Shown piece by piece: positions 1 through 8,387 of a stretch of DNA of 39,104 bases. Under the pieces are notes generated by a model. It saw only the letters and a program-made list of their open reading frames with translations. It was not told the origin of the DNA and made no database searches. The stretch comes from an uncultured Alphaproteobacteria bacterium (GTDB lineage: Bacteria > Pseudomonadota > Alphaproteobacteria > Rhizobiales > Ancalomicrobiaceae). Position numbers and translations under genes: made by a program. Each line of letters begins with the position of its first letter. Within the stretch, counting starts at the first letter, position 1. The DNA is taken from contig CALBKH010000034.1 in NCBI GenBank assembly GCA_937892955.1, positions 1-39,104 on the forward strand. The letters run 5' to 3'.

Positions 1-11
1 CAGGCCGTAAC

Positions 12-43
12 TCACGAAATTCGGACGAGTCCGAATTTCGTGA
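12..43. repeat. Perfect hairpin just downstream of the minus-strand binding-protein gene
   Basis: The 15-base arms TCACGAAATTCGGAC (12-26) and GTCCGAATTTCGTGA (29-43) are perfect reverse complements around a 2-base centre. The hairpin lies 8 bases beyond the stop codon of the minus-strand gene ending at 52, so it could act as a transcript-end or mRNA-stabilising structure. It has no clear U-tract. Its left flank CAGGCCGTAAC (1-11) and right flank CTCGGTATCAG (45-55) recur around the hairpins at 6511-6635. I therefore read it as a member of a dispersed palindromic repeat family rather than a unique terminator. Confidence 0.8.
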
Positions 44-51
44 ACTCGGTA

Positions 52-1953
52 TCAGAGCCCCTTGCCGAGGGCCGTGGCCTTGTCGCGGTCGATCCACCAC
101 GTCGATTCGATGGCGCGATCATAGCGCGGCTTGGCCTCCGGTCGCCCGAAGACGTCCCACGCGGCGATCCAGTGGCTCGGCTTGTACCAGTGCGGCACCC
201 ACCAGCGCCCGGCCCTGAGCACCCGGTCGAGGGCGTGGGCGGCGTGGGTCAGGGCGGCGCGGCTCTCGGCGCCCAGCATCGCCTCGATCAACGCGTCGAC
301 GCACGGATCGGCGATGCCGGCGAGATTGAACGAGCCCTCGCGGCTCGCCGACGACGAGTGCCAGAACTGGCGCACCGTCTCGTCCGGCGTCGGCGCGATC
401 GAGTAGCGCCGCGACACCACGTCGAAATCGAAATCGCGCAGCCGCTTCTCGAACTGCGACGGGTCGACGACGCGTTCGCTCGCGCCGATGCCCAGCGCCT
501 GCAGGTTCTTGACGAAGGGCCCGGCGATCCGTGCCATCGAGCCGTCGGATTCGAGGAACTCGAGTTCGAACGGCCGCCCCTCGGCATCGACCAACCGGCC
601 GCCGGCGCGTTTCCATCCCGCCGCGGCGAGGAGGTCGTTGGCGCGCTTGAGGAGCGACCGGTCGCGCCCCGACCCGTCGGAGACCGGCGCGGTCCAGGGC
701 TCGCCGAACACCTCGTCGGGGATCTTGCCCCGCCACGGTTCGAGCAGCGCCAGTTCCTCCTTCGAAGGCGGCCCCGACGCTTCGAGGTCGGAGTTGACGA
801 AGAACGACGAGGTGCGGCGATAGCTGTCGAAGAACAGGTTCTTGTTCGACCATTCGAAATCGAAGGCGAGGCCGATCGCCTCGCGCACTCGGGCGTCCTT
901 CAGCATCGGCCGGCGCGAATTGAGGAACCAGCCCTGCGCCCCCGAAGGCGAGCGGTCCTCGAGTTCGAACCGCTTCACCCGGCCGTCGGCGACCGCCGGG
1001 AAGTCGTACTGCGTCGCCCAGGTGAGCGAGGTGAACTCCTCGCGCAGGAGATACTGCCCCGCCTTGAACGCCTCGAAGGCGGTGGTGCGCTCGCGGTACA
1101 TCTCGAAACGGATACGCTCGAAGTTCCATGAGCCCCGCGTCACCGGCAGATCGGCCGCCCACCAGTCGGCGAGACGCTCGTATTCGACGAAACGGCCGGC
1201 GTCGTGGGCGCCGACCCGGTAGGGACCGGCCCCGAGGATCGGCTCGAGCGACGATTGTTCGAAATCGCGTGTCGCCCACCACGCCTTCGACAGGATCGGC
1301 TGTTGCGCCACCAGGGCGGGAAGCCCGCGCCCCTGCTTGCCGGTGAAGCGCACCACGACACGGTCGGGCGCTTCGACGATCGCCTCGGCCATCTCCTTCA
1401 GCGTCACCGCGATCTGCGGGTGGCCCTTGTCCTTGAGGATCGTCAGCGAGAAGGCGACGTCTTCGGCGGTCAGCGGGGTGCCGTCGGCGAAGCGCGCCTG
1501 CGGCCGCAGATGGAAGACCAGCGTGTCGGCGTCGCGCCACTCGACGGCCTCCGCGATCAGCCCGTAGACCGCATCCGCCTCGTCCCAGGCCCGCACCATC
1601 AGGCTGGCGTGCGTCAAGCCCAGCCCGACGGCGGCGTCGCCCTTGAGGATCAGGTCGTTGAACGAGTTGAAGGTCTGCGGGTTCTGATTGGTCGACCACG
1701 TCGCCGGCACGGTGACGAGCCGCCCACCTTTCGGCGCCGCCGGGTTCGCCCAATCGAAATGCCCGAAGTCGGCCGGGTACTTCAGATCCCCGAAGGTCGA
1801 CAGCCCGTGCCGTCGACCGCTCGGCGTGGCAGCCCGGGCGCGCCCGGCGAACGCCGGCACCAACACCGCGGCGAGTCCACCGGCGACCAGCGCGCGGCGC
1901 GACGGACCCGATGCGGCGGGAGGAAGCGCCGGACGGCGCGTCTCGTCGCTCAC
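52..1953 (-). CDS. Extracellular solute-binding protein family 5, YejA-like (second of a tandem pair)
   Basis: This is a periplasmic binding protein of the SBP_bac_5 (DppA/OppA/YejA) superfamily, 633 aa, which would deliver oligopeptides or peptide-like compounds to an ABC importer. The N-terminus has Ser-Arg-Arg followed by a hydrophobic stretch ending in RARA, which could be a Tat-type signal. The mature protein begins with the YejA-like pattern HGLSTFGDLKYPADFGHFDW, also present in the upstream gene. The GTG start at 1953 is chosen because it overlaps the upstream stop in a GTGA arrangement, implying translational coupling; the open frame continues further upstream but over the neighbour. 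The protein is clearly a paralog of the 618-aa neighbour and shares its NPxAPKGG and GPYRV signatures. No permease or ATPase gene follows inside the window; any yejBEF-like partners would lie left of position 1. The family is certain and the substrate is inferred. Confidence 0.93.
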   Translation of the reverse strand: MSDETRRPALPPAASGPSRRALVAGGLAAVLVPAFAGRARAATPSGRRHGLSTFGDLKYPADFGHFDWANPAAPKGGRLVTVPATWSTNQNPQTFNSFNDLILKGDAAVGLGLTHASLMVRAWDEADAVYGLIAEAVEWRDADTLVFHLRPQARFADGTPLTAEDVAFSLTILKDKGHPQIAVTLKEMAEAIVEAPDRVVVRFTGKQGRGLPALVAQQPILSKAWWATRDFEQSSLEPILGAGPYRVGAHDAGRFVEYERLADWWAADLPVTRGSWNFERIRFEMYRERTTAFEAFKAGQYLLREEFTSLTWATQYDFPAVADGRVKRFELEDRSPSGAQGWFLNSRRPMLKDARVREAIGLAFDFEWSNKNLFFDSYRRTSSFFVNSDLEASGPPSKEELALLEPWRGKIPDEVFGEPWTAPVSDGSGRDRSLLKRANDLLAAAGWKRAGGRLVDAEGRPFELEFLESDGSMARIAGPFVKNLQALGIGASERVVDPSQFEKRLRDFDFDVVSRRYSIAPTPDETVRQFWHSSSASREGSFNLAGIADPCVDALIEAMLGAESRAALTHAAHALDRVLRAGRWWVPHWYKPSHWIAAWDVFGRPEAKPRYDRAIESTWWIDRDKATALGKGL

Positions 1954-3806
1954 TTCGCCGCCCCGGTCTTCGTCGCCTTGGCCTCGTCGTACCACCAGAT
2001 GGTCGGGAAGCCGGTCGAGTAGTGCGGCAGCGGATCGGGATGGGAGAACCGGTCCCAGCGCGCCATGCGGGTGGCGGCGAGCGTCCAGCCCGGGACGATG
2101 TAGTGGTTCCACAGGAGCACCCGGTCGAGCGCCCGGCTGGCGGCGACCAGTTCGGCCCGGTCCTTGGCGAAGATCACCCGCTTGATCAGCGCGTCGACCG
2201 CCGGATTGCGGATGCCGGCGTAGTTCTGCGAGGCCTCGCGATCCGCCGCCGCCGAGCCGAAGTAGTTGAGCTGCTCGTTGCCCGGCGACAGGCTCTCCGC
2301 CCAACCGCTGTAGATCATGTCGTAGTCGCGGTTGCGCACCCGGTTGACGTATTGCGAGCTGTCGACCGAACGGATGGTGAGGTCGACGCCGATCTTGGCG
2401 AGCTGCTCGCGGTAGCGCACGCCGACTCGTTCGAAGTTCGGGCCGTTCATCAGGAATTCGAAACGGAAGGGTTCGCCCTTGGCGTCGACCAGCTTGCCGC
2501 CCTTGTTCACCCAGCCGGCGGCGGCGAAGAGATCGAGCGCCGCCTTGAGGTTCGCCCGCTCCGTTCTCCCATCGGTGGAGACCGGATTGGCGAAGACCTT
2601 CGTGAACACCTCCGGCGGGACCGGTCCGACCTTCTCGGCCTCCTCGAGGATGGCGAGTTCGGCGCCGTCCGGCAGGCCGGTGGCGGCGAGTTCGGTCGGA
2701 TAGAAGTAGCTCGACACCCGCTCGTACTGGTCGAAGAACATGGTGCGGTTCATGTCCTCGAACGGCAGGGCGTAGGAGAGCGCCAGTCGCACCCGCGGAT
2801 CGGCGAACTTCTCGCGCCGGAGGTTCGGCACGAAGCCGACCATGACGCCGCGCCCCTTCTCCGGGATCTTGTCGAGGACGACGCGACCGTCCTTGCGGGC
2901 CGGGAAGTCGTAGGCGGTCGCCCAGTTCTTGGCGGTGTTCTCCAGGCGGACGTCGTAGGCGTCGCCCTTGAACGCCTCGAGCTCGACCGTCTCGTCGCGG
3001 AAATACTCGTAGCGGATCTCGTCGAAATTGGCGGCGCCGGCTTGCGTCGGCAGATCCGCGCCCCAGTGGTCCTTCACCCGTTCGTAGACGACGGTCCGGC
3101 CGGCGTCGAAATTCTTCACCCGATAGGGACCCGACCCGAGCGGCGGTTCGAGCGTCGTCTCGGCGATCGAGCGCGGTTTGCCGTCGGCGCCGATGCCGGT
3201 CCACCAGTGCTTCGGCAGCACCGTCAGCTGACCGACGATGTGCGGCAGTTCGCGGTTACCCGCCTGATCGAAGGTGAAGGTCACCTCGTGCTCGCCCGTC
3301 GCCTCCGCCCTCACCACATGCTGGTAGTAGAAGGCCTGGCTCGGATTGACCGATTTGATCGCGTCGAACGACCACACCACGTCCTCCGGCGTGATCGCCT
3401 TGCCGTCGTGCCAGCGCGCACGCGGGTTCAGCCGATAGGTCACCCGGGAGAAGTCGTCGGGATACTTCAGCGCATCGGCGATCTCGCCGTATTCGGTCGA
3501 CACCTCGTCGAGCGACGCTGTCATCAACTGCTGGTGGATCATGCCGATGCCGGCGGCGGGGGTGCCCTTGCTCGACAGCACCGGATTGAAGCTGTCGAAC
3601 GTGCCGGTCTCGGAGAGACGCAAGAGCCCGCCCTTCGGCGCCTTCGGGTTCACGTAGTCGAAATGGGCGAACCCGGCCGGATATTTCGGCGTCCCCATCA
3701 GCGAGGCGCCGTGGCGCCATTGCGGCTCGTCGGCGAGCGTCGGCCGTGGCGTGACGGCGAGGAGAAGGAGGCCGAGGGCGAGGGCGGTGGTCGGGATCAG
3801 GCGCAT
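1950..3806 (-). CDS. Extracellular solute-binding protein family 5, YejA-like (first of a tandem pair)
   Basis: This 618-aa periplasmic binding protein belongs to the same YejA-like branch as the downstream gene. In enteric bacteria YejA serves the YejABEF importer for microcin C and oligopeptides, but the ligand here is not known. A clean Sec signal peptide covers about residues 1-25 (MRLIP, then a Leu-rich core ending TLADEP). The mature part starts with EPQWRHGASLMGTPKYPAGF and carries the family motifs NPKAPKGGLLRLS, WHDGKAITPEDVVWSFDAIK and GSGPYRVK. The ATG at 3806 has a GGAAAG ribosome site 4 bases upstream. The stop overlaps the GTG of the next gene. It is the promoter-proximal gene of the pair, and the 130 bases before the terminator at 3937 presumably hold the promoter. 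Confidence 0.94.
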   Translation of the reverse strand: MRLIPTTALALGLLLLAVTPRPTLADEPQWRHGASLMGTPKYPAGFAHFDYVNPKAPKGGLLRLSETGTFDSFNPVLSSKGTPAAGIGMIHQQLMTASLDEVSTEYGEIADALKYPDDFSRVTYRLNPRARWHDGKAITPEDVVWSFDAIKSVNPSQAFYYQHVVRAEATGEHEVTFTFDQAGNRELPHIVGQLTVLPKHWWTGIGADGKPRSIAETTLEPPLGSGPYRVKNFDAGRTVVYERVKDHWGADLPTQAGAANFDEIRYEYFRDETVELEAFKGDAYDVRLENTAKNWATAYDFPARKDGRVVLDKIPEKGRGVMVGFVPNLRREKFADPRVRLALSYALPFEDMNRTMFFDQYERVSSYFYPTELAATGLPDGAELAILEEAEKVGPVPPEVFTKVFANPVSTDGRTERANLKAALDLFAAAGWVNKGGKLVDAKGEPFRFEFLMNGPNFERVGVRYREQLAKIGVDLTIRSVDSSQYVNRVRNRDYDMIYSGWAESLSPGNEQLNYFGSAAADREASQNYAGIRNPAVDALIKRVIFAKDRAELVAASRALDRVLLWNHYIVPGWTLAATRMARWDRFSHPDPLPHYSTGFPTIWWYDEAKATKTGAAK

Positions 3807-3936
3807 GGCTTTCCGGGTCTCGACGGGAAGGATGTCTGCGGAGGCGACGCATCCGAGCGGAAGATTCGGGCGAGATTACAGCCCTCGCGTCGCGTCGACG
3901 AGAGTCCGGAGCCGTCCGCGCGCCCCGGAACGCGAA

Positions 3937-3960
3937 AAAGGCCGGGTCACCCCGGCCTTT
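3937..3960 (-). terminator. Rho-independent terminator of the cytochrome c gene
   Basis: The arms AAAGGCCGGG (3937-3946) and CCCGGCCTTT (3951-3960) are perfect around a 4-base loop. Read on the minus strand, the stem follows the cytochrome c stop at 3995 by about 34 bases and runs into a T-tract, so it is a classical intrinsic terminator. It also isolates the downstream binding-protein operon. Confidence 0.9.
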
Positions 3961-3994
3961 TCGTCGTGTCACGAGATCGTGCGCGCGTCCCGCC

Positions 3995-4537
3995 TCACGG
4001 CAGCGGCGCCGGGCTGTCGGCCAGGCTGCGCAGATAGGCGACCATGTCGGCGCGGTCGGCCGGATCCTTGATGCCGGCGAAGCCCATGGCGGTGCCCGGA
4101 ACGAAGGCCTTCGGATCGGTCAGGAACTTGTCGAGATCGGCGTAGGTCCACTTCTCGCCGGCCTTGCCGCGATCGGCCATGCCGCCGGAATACTTGAAGC
4201 CCTCGACGTGAGCCTTCGGTCCGGCGACGACACCGTAGAGGTTCGGGCCGACCTTGGCGGCGCCGCCCTTCTCCGGGGTGTGGCACGACGAGCACTTGGA
4301 GAAGCCCTTCTGGCCGCGACCGGCGTCGGCGGTCTTCAGACGTTCTTCGATCGGCGCCACGGTCGCGACCGCGGCGGCGGCGGCCGGCTTGGCCTCGCCC
4401 GCGGCGGCCACGGCGTAGCCGGGCTTGGCCGGCATCTCCGGCGCGAAGATGATGGACGACACCATGCCGGTGACCATCGCCCAGATGCCGGCGCCGAGAA
4501 GCGCGCCGAAGCCTTTGTTCACGTCCTGGAAGTTCAT
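3995..4537 (-). CDS. cycM: Membrane-anchored c-type cytochrome, CycM-like
   Basis: This is a 180-aa monoheme class I cytochrome c tethered to the cytoplasmic membrane by an uncleaved N-terminal helix (about residues 9-32). An Ala/Pro-rich linker (about 40-62) leads to the periplasmic heme domain. Heme attachment is CSSCH at 82-86, and Met151 in PGTAMGF is the likely sixth ligand. The length and layout match CycM of Bradyrhizobium, which passes electrons from the bc1 complex to an aa3-type oxidase. The ATG at 4537 is preceded by a GGAG site about 9 bases upstream; the open frame extends much further but covers the divergent kdsB promoter and coding region. It is a single-gene unit with its own terminator. 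The family is certain, and the gene name rests on layout. Confidence 0.9.
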   Translation of the reverse strand: MNFQDVNKGFGALLGAGIWAMVTGMVSSIIFAPEMPAKPGYAVAAAGEAKPAAAAAVATVAPIEERLKTADAGRGQKGFSKCSSCHTPEKGGAAKVGPNLYGVVAGPKAHVEGFKYSGGMADRGKAGEKWTYADLDKFLTDPKAFVPGTAMGFAGIKDPADRADMVAYLRSLADSPAPLP

Positions 4538-4838
4538 CGATTGCTGCTCCGCTCGTGCGATGCCCCGAAGCCGCTCCGACCGATCCGGCCGAGGATCGAG
4601 AGGGGAGACGGTGTTCCACTTCCCGCCGAATTCACGAGGCCGCACCTTCCGACCCCGCCCCCGGGGTGGAAGTTGGCTCGTCCAACGCGCACGCGACGGT
4701 TCCGAGCCCCTCAGGGAGCCGATCCTGCGATTTCGAACGAGGAGGGAAAGACTATGTGCTTTCCCGAGAGACTGTCCATAACTATAAGGACCCCCGACTG
4801 CAATCCCTTCCGCCCACCTTGCGACGAACCGCCCGCCC
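4538..4838. promoter_or_regulatory. Divergent intergenic region between cycM and kdsB
   Basis: These 301 bases separate two divergent genes and must contain both promoters. A relatively AT-rich patch at 4751-4797 (with AAAGACTATG and CATAACTATAAGG) is the best promoter candidate, but no -35/-10 pair with proper spacing stands out for either strand. I see no convincing gene or conserved RNA structure here. Confidence 0.4.
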
Positions 4839-5585
4839 ATGACTTCCACTCGATTCTCGCCTCTGGTGTTGATCCCGGCGCGCATGACCGCGACTCGTCT
4901 GCCGGGAAAGCCGCTCGCCGACATCTGCGGCGAGCCGATGATCGTCCAGGTGTGGCGCCGCGCCCGCGAGGCCGATATCGGCCCGGTGGTGGTGGCCGCC
5001 GACGATCCGGCGATCGTCGAAGCGGTGCGGGCCGCCGGCGGCGAAGCGGTGATGACCGACCCGAACCATCCCTCCGGCTCCGACCGCATCTTCGAGGCCC
5101 TCGGCCGTTTCGACGCGGACGGTCGCCACGACGTCGTGGTCAACGTCCAGGGCGATCTGCCGACCATCGAGCCGAAGGCGGTGCGCGCCGCCGTCGCCCC
5201 GCTCGAGGACGCGTCGGTCGACATCGCCACCCTCACCGCCGAGATCGTCCGCGACGAGGAGAAGACCAACCCCAACGTCGTCAAGGTGGTCGGTTCGCCG
5301 ATCGGCCCGACGCGGTTGCGCGCCCTCTATTTCACCCGCGCCACCGCCCCCTACGGCGACGGCCCGCTCTATCACCACATCGGCCTCTACGCCTATCGTC
5401 GCGTCGCGCTCGCCCGTTTCGTGAGCCTCGCCCCGTCGACGCTCGAGAAGCGCGAGAAGCTCGAGCAACTGCGCGCCCTCGAAGCCGGCATGCGCATCGA
5501 CGCCGAGATCGTCGACACCGTGCCGCTCGGGGTCGACACGCCCGAGGATCTCGAGCGCGCCCGCACCATCCTTTCCCGCAACTGA
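4839..5585 (+). CDS. kdsB: 3-deoxy-manno-octulosonate cytidylyltransferase (CMP-Kdo synthetase)
   Basis: The enzyme activates Kdo with CTP to give CMP-Kdo, the donor for the inner core of lipopolysaccharide, in the cytoplasm. The 248-aa length is normal for KdsB. The N-terminal nucleotide-binding signature is IPARMTATRLPGKPL (about residues 11-25), followed by PSGSDRIFEAL, the metal-site segment VNVQGDLPTIEP and the conserved HIGLYAYRR near residue 181. The ATG at 4839 places the signature at the usual distance from the start. The gene is followed 28 bases later by pheA on the same strand, so the two are probably co-transcribed. Confidence 0.96.
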   Translation: MTSTRFSPLVLIPARMTATRLPGKPLADICGEPMIVQVWRRAREADIGPVVVAADDPAIVEAVRAAGGEAVMTDPNHPSGSDRIFEALGRFDADGRHDVVVNVQGDLPTIEPKAVRAAVAPLEDASVDIATLTAEIVRDEEKTNPNVVKVVGSPIGPTRLRALYFTRATAPYGDGPLYHHIGLYAYRRVALARFVSLAPSTLEKREKLEQLRALEAGMRIDAEIVDTVPLGVDTPEDLERARTILSRN

Positions 5586-5613
5586 TCAGCCGACCGACCT
5601 CGAAGGACCCGCC

Positions 5614-6501
5614 ATGACCGGCCGCAAGAAGATCGTCTTCCAGGGTGAACCGGGAGCCAACTCCCACATCGCCTGCCGCGAGGTCTATCCCGACTTCGAA
5701 GCGATCCCCTGCGCCACCTTCGAGGACTGCTTCGCCGAGATCGAAGCGGGCAACGCCGACCTCGGCATGATCCCGATCGAGAACTCGATCGCCGGCCGCG
5801 TCGCCGACATCCATCACCTGCTGCCGCGGTCGGACATGCACATCATCGGTGAGTATTTCCTCCCCATCCGCCACCAGCTGATGGCGGTGAAGGGCGCGAG
5901 CCTCGCCGACCTGAAGACCGTCCAGAGCCATCCGCAGGCGCTCGGCCAGTGTCGCGGCACGCTCCGCGAACTCGGCCTCAAGGCGGTGGTCGGGGCCGAC
6001 ACCGCCGGTTCGGCTCGCGAGATCGCCCAGTTGGGCGACCCGGCCAAGGGCGCCATCGCCTCGCGCCTCGCCGCCGAGATCTACGGCCTCGACATCCTGC
6101 GCGAGGACGTCGAGGACGAGAAGCACAACACCACCCGCTTCGTCATCCTGTCGAAGGAGGATCTGCGCGCCGCCCCCGGCATCGGCCAGATCATGACCAC
6201 CTTCGTCTTCAAGGTGCGCAACGTGCCGGCGGCGCTCTACAAGGCGCTCGGCGGCTTCGCGACGAACGGCATCAACATGACCAAGCTCGAGAGCTACATG
6301 GTCGACGGCCACTTCACCGCGACCCAGTTCCTCGCCGACGTCGAGGGTCACCCGAGCGAGCGCGGCCTCGCTCTCGCCCTCGAGGAGCTCGGCTTCTTCG
6401 CCGACTACCGCATCCTCGGCGTCTACCGCGCCTCGCCCTACCGCGAGACCATGAAGGACCCCGAGCCGCGCCTGCCGCGCCCGAAGGCGCGCGGCATGTG
6501 A
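5614..6501 (+). CDS. pheA: Prephenate dehydratase with C-terminal ACT domain
   Basis: This monofunctional enzyme converts prephenate to phenylpyruvate, the committed step of phenylalanine synthesis. The 295-aa protein has the periplasmic-binding-like catalytic lobes in residues 1 to about 180. The catalytic-site motif TTRF lies at 173-176 and the GMIPIENSIAGRV segment near residue 50. An ACT regulatory domain (about 190-280) contains the ligand-site motif KLESY, which in this family binds phenylalanine for feedback inhibition. There is no chorismate mutase domain, as is usual in alphaproteobacteria. The last 26 bases of the gene are duplicated downstream at 6641-6666, on the far side of a hairpin pair. 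Confidence 0.97.
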   Translation: MTGRKKIVFQGEPGANSHIACREVYPDFEAIPCATFEDCFAEIEAGNADLGMIPIENSIAGRVADIHHLLPRSDMHIIGEYFLPIRHQLMAVKGASLADLKTVQSHPQALGQCRGTLRELGLKAVVGADTAGSAREIAQLGDPAKGAIASRLAAEIYGLDILREDVEDEKHNTTRFVILSKEDLRAAPGIGQIMTTFVFKVRNVPAALYKALGGFATNGINMTKLESYMVDGHFTATQFLADVEGHPSERGLALALEELGFFADYRILGVYRASPYRETMKDPEPRLPRPKARGM

Positions 6502-6510
6502 TGCCGGGCT

Positions 6511-6543
6511 GATGAATTTCGGACTCGTCCGAAATTCATCAGC
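6511..6543. repeat. Hairpin 1 downstream of pheA
   Basis: The arms are TGATGAATTTCGGA and TCCGAAATTCATCA, with further pairing at the outer G-C bases, around a CTCG loop. The stem starts about 8 bases after the pheA stop. The right flank GTTACGGCCTG (6543-6553) is the exact reverse complement of the left flank of the hairpin at 12-43, and the stem shares the GAAATTC heptamer with it although the rest of the stem differs. Confidence 0.75.
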
Positions 6544-6584
6544 GTTACGGCCTGACCGGCCGACGCCCGTTCGGGCTTGCCATC

Positions 6585-6623
6585 GCCCATGAAGTTCTGA
6601 ACAGGTCAGAACTTCATGGGCTC
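6585..6623. repeat. Hairpin 2 downstream of pheA
   Basis: The perfect arms GCCCATGAAGTTCTGA and TCAGAACTTCATGGGC surround an ACAGG loop. The right flank CTCGGTATGAG repeats, with one difference, the right flank of the hairpin at 12-43. The stem core is GAACTTC, one base from the GAAATTC of the other members. Together with hairpin 1 it forms a BIME-like pair about 40 bases apart. Confidence 0.75.
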
Positions 6624-6640
6624 GGTATGAGATGAGGCGT

Positions 6641-6666
6641 CGCGCCCGAAGGCGCGCGGCATGTGA
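6641..6666. repeat. 26-bp direct repeat of the pheA 3' end
   Basis: Positions 6641-6666 repeat exactly the last 26 bases of pheA (6476-6501), including its TGA. Each copy can fold as CGCGCC-CGAA-GGCGCG. A degenerate third copy lies at about 6681-6700 (16 of 20 bases by eye). The two perfect copies bracket the two hairpins. The remaining bases up to 6892 are non-coding and include three tandem GCATCC units at about 6774-6791. Confidence 0.85.
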
Positions 6667-6892
6667 GCGAGAAGTCGCACCCTGAGGCGCGCAGCATGCG
6701 ATTTCCAACCGGTGGCGTGCCCGTCCGCGCCGCGGTTCGATCGGCGCCGTCGGCGCACTCTCTTTTCTACGGCATCCGCATCCGCATCCGCGCCCGCCGC
6801 ATGACGGCCCGTCACCGCAGCCGTTGCGGGAGGTGGGAGACGCTGCGTATCCTCGCCGCTCGCGTCGTTTCCTTCCCACCGAGGTTCTTCCC

Positions 6893-8077
6893 ATGTCGCT
6901 CGCCCGAGGCCGCGAATTCCTGTCCATTCCCGGCCCCACCAACGTGCCCGAGGCGGTGCTCGCCGCCATGCACCGGCCGGCGGTCGACATCTATGCCCAG
7001 GACCTGCTGGAGGTCACCGGCAGCCTGCTCGCCGACTTGCGCAAGATCTTCCGCACCGAGACCGCGTCCACCTACATCTACATCTCCAACGGCCACGGCG
7101 GTTGGGAGGGCGCGCTCACCAACGTGCTGTCGCGCGGTGACAAGGTGCTGGTGCTCGCCTCCGGCCGCTTCGCCATCGGCTGGGGCGAGGCCTGCGGCAT
7201 CCACGGCGTCGAGGTCGAGGTGATGCCGCGCTCCTGGCGCGACGCGGTCGATCCGGAGGCTGTGCGAGCCCGTCTCGCCGCCGATACCGGCCACACCATC
7301 AAGGCGGTGCTGATGGTCCAGGTCGACACCGCCTCGGGCGTCGTCAACGACGTTCCGGCGATCCGCGCCGCCCTCGACGCCGCCGGCCATCCGGCCCTGC
7401 TGATGGTCGACGGCATCGCCTCGATCGGCTGCATCCCCTTCGAGATGGACGCCTGGGGCGTCGACGTGGCGGTCACCGCCTCGCAGAAGGGGCTGATGAT
7501 GATCCCCGGCCTCGCCTTCGTCGCCGCCAGCCCCAAGGCCAAGGCGGTGCACCTGGGCGCCGACCTCAAGGAATCCTACTGGGACTGGACCGCCCGCGAC
7601 CTGCCCGAGAGCTACCGCAAATTCTGCGGCACCGCCCCGGCCCACGCGCTCTTCGGCCAACGCGTCGCCTTCGACATGTTGTTCGAGGAGGGGATCGAAC
7701 ACGTCTGGAGGCGTCACACCGCGCTCGCCCGCGCCACCCGCGCCGCCGTCGCTGTCTGGGCGAAGGGCGGGGCGCTCGACTTCAACATCACCGACCCGGC
7801 GCGCCGCTCCGACTCGGTGACCACCATCCTCACCCCCGGCTTCGACCCGCAGACGCTGCGCGACTTCTGCCGTGAACGCTGCGGCGTGATCCTCGGCTCC
7901 GGCATCGGCGATCTCGGCGGCAAGGCCTTCCGTATCGCCCACATGGGCTACGCCAACGCGCCGATGGTGCTCGGCACCCTGGGAGCGGTCGAGATCGGCC
8001 TGAAGTCGCTCGGCATCCGGCACGGCATCGGCGGCGTCCAGGCGGCGATCGAGAGCCTGCAGGACTTCTTCGCCTGA
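6893..8077 (+). CDS. Class V aminotransferase: serine-glyoxylate / alanine-glyoxylate aminotransferase
   Basis: This PLP enzyme of the AGXT/SgaA group moves an amino group from serine or alanine to glyoxylate, giving glycine plus hydroxypyruvate or pyruvate. The 394-aa length is usual. Landmarks are the start GREFLSIPGPTNVPEAV, the cofactor region SNGHGGWEGAL, the aspartate in LLMVDGIASIG, and the Schiff-base lysine K199 in TASQKGLM. The ATG at 6893 has GAGG 9 bases upstream; longer in-frame starts have no ribosome site. No other serine-cycle genes are adjacent, though a glyoxylate/hydroxypyruvate reductase-type gene lies at 16943 and could use the product. SgaA and AGXT cannot be told apart from sequence alone. 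Confidence 0.93.
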   Translation: MSLARGREFLSIPGPTNVPEAVLAAMHRPAVDIYAQDLLEVTGSLLADLRKIFRTETASTYIYISNGHGGWEGALTNVLSRGDKVLVLASGRFAIGWGEACGIHGVEVEVMPRSWRDAVDPEAVRARLAADTGHTIKAVLMVQVDTASGVVNDVPAIRAALDAAGHPALLMVDGIASIGCIPFEMDAWGVDVAVTASQKGLMMIPGLAFVAASPKAKAVHLGADLKESYWDWTARDLPESYRKFCGTAPAHALFGQRVAFDMLFEEGIEHVWRRHTALARATRAAVAVWAKGGALDFNITDPARRSDSVTTILTPGFDPQTLRDFCRERCGVILGSGIGDLGGKAFRIAHMGYANAPMVLGTLGAVEIGLKSLGIRHGIGGVQAAIESLQDFFA

Positions 8078-8154
8078 GCGAAGAGATCGTTGCGCAATTC
8101 GATCCGATGGATCTGCCTGTTCGAAGTCGCCACCGACACGGCCCGGTCCATGGA

Positions 8155-8268
8155 CCGTCATCCCCGGTGGGACGCGAAGCGGAGGGGAAGGGGATCCACC
8201 GATCTCTCCGTCGAGCCGGAAGGCCGACGGATCCCTGTCCCTCGCCTTCGGCTCGCCGGGGATGACGG
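8155..8268. repeat. 114-bp intergenic palindromic repeat
   Basis: The outer arms CCGTCATCCCCGG (8155-8167) and CCGGGGATGACGG (8256-8268) are perfect inverted repeats of 13 bases around an interior of about 88 bases containing GGATCC at both ends. The arms resemble the CGTCATCCC-type intergenic repeats found in many alphaproteobacteria. The element sits between convergent genes ending at 8077 and 8388. Nothing else in the 310-base gap looks coding. Confidence 0.65.
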
Positions 8269-8387
8269 TCTCGCATGGCAGCGGCCGCGAGACCCCGTCC
8301 ATCCGAAGGAAGATCTCGAGCGCGAGCCGGTGAGATCCGACCTCCTCGAATCCGGCGCGAGGCCGTTCCCGTGTCGCCGGGCCTCCC

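Noticed and set aside
52..3204. A 1050-aa fused frame joining the two binding-protein regions
   Set aside because: Its first half is an antisense-like Arg-rich frame over the 618-aa gene. Real similarity starts only at the GTG at 1953, so there is no fusion protein.
3995..5284. A 429-aa version of the cytochrome c gene
   Set aside because: The extra N-terminal 249 residues overlap kdsB on the other strand and have no family similarity. The ATG at 4537 has a ribosome site and directly precedes the membrane anchor.
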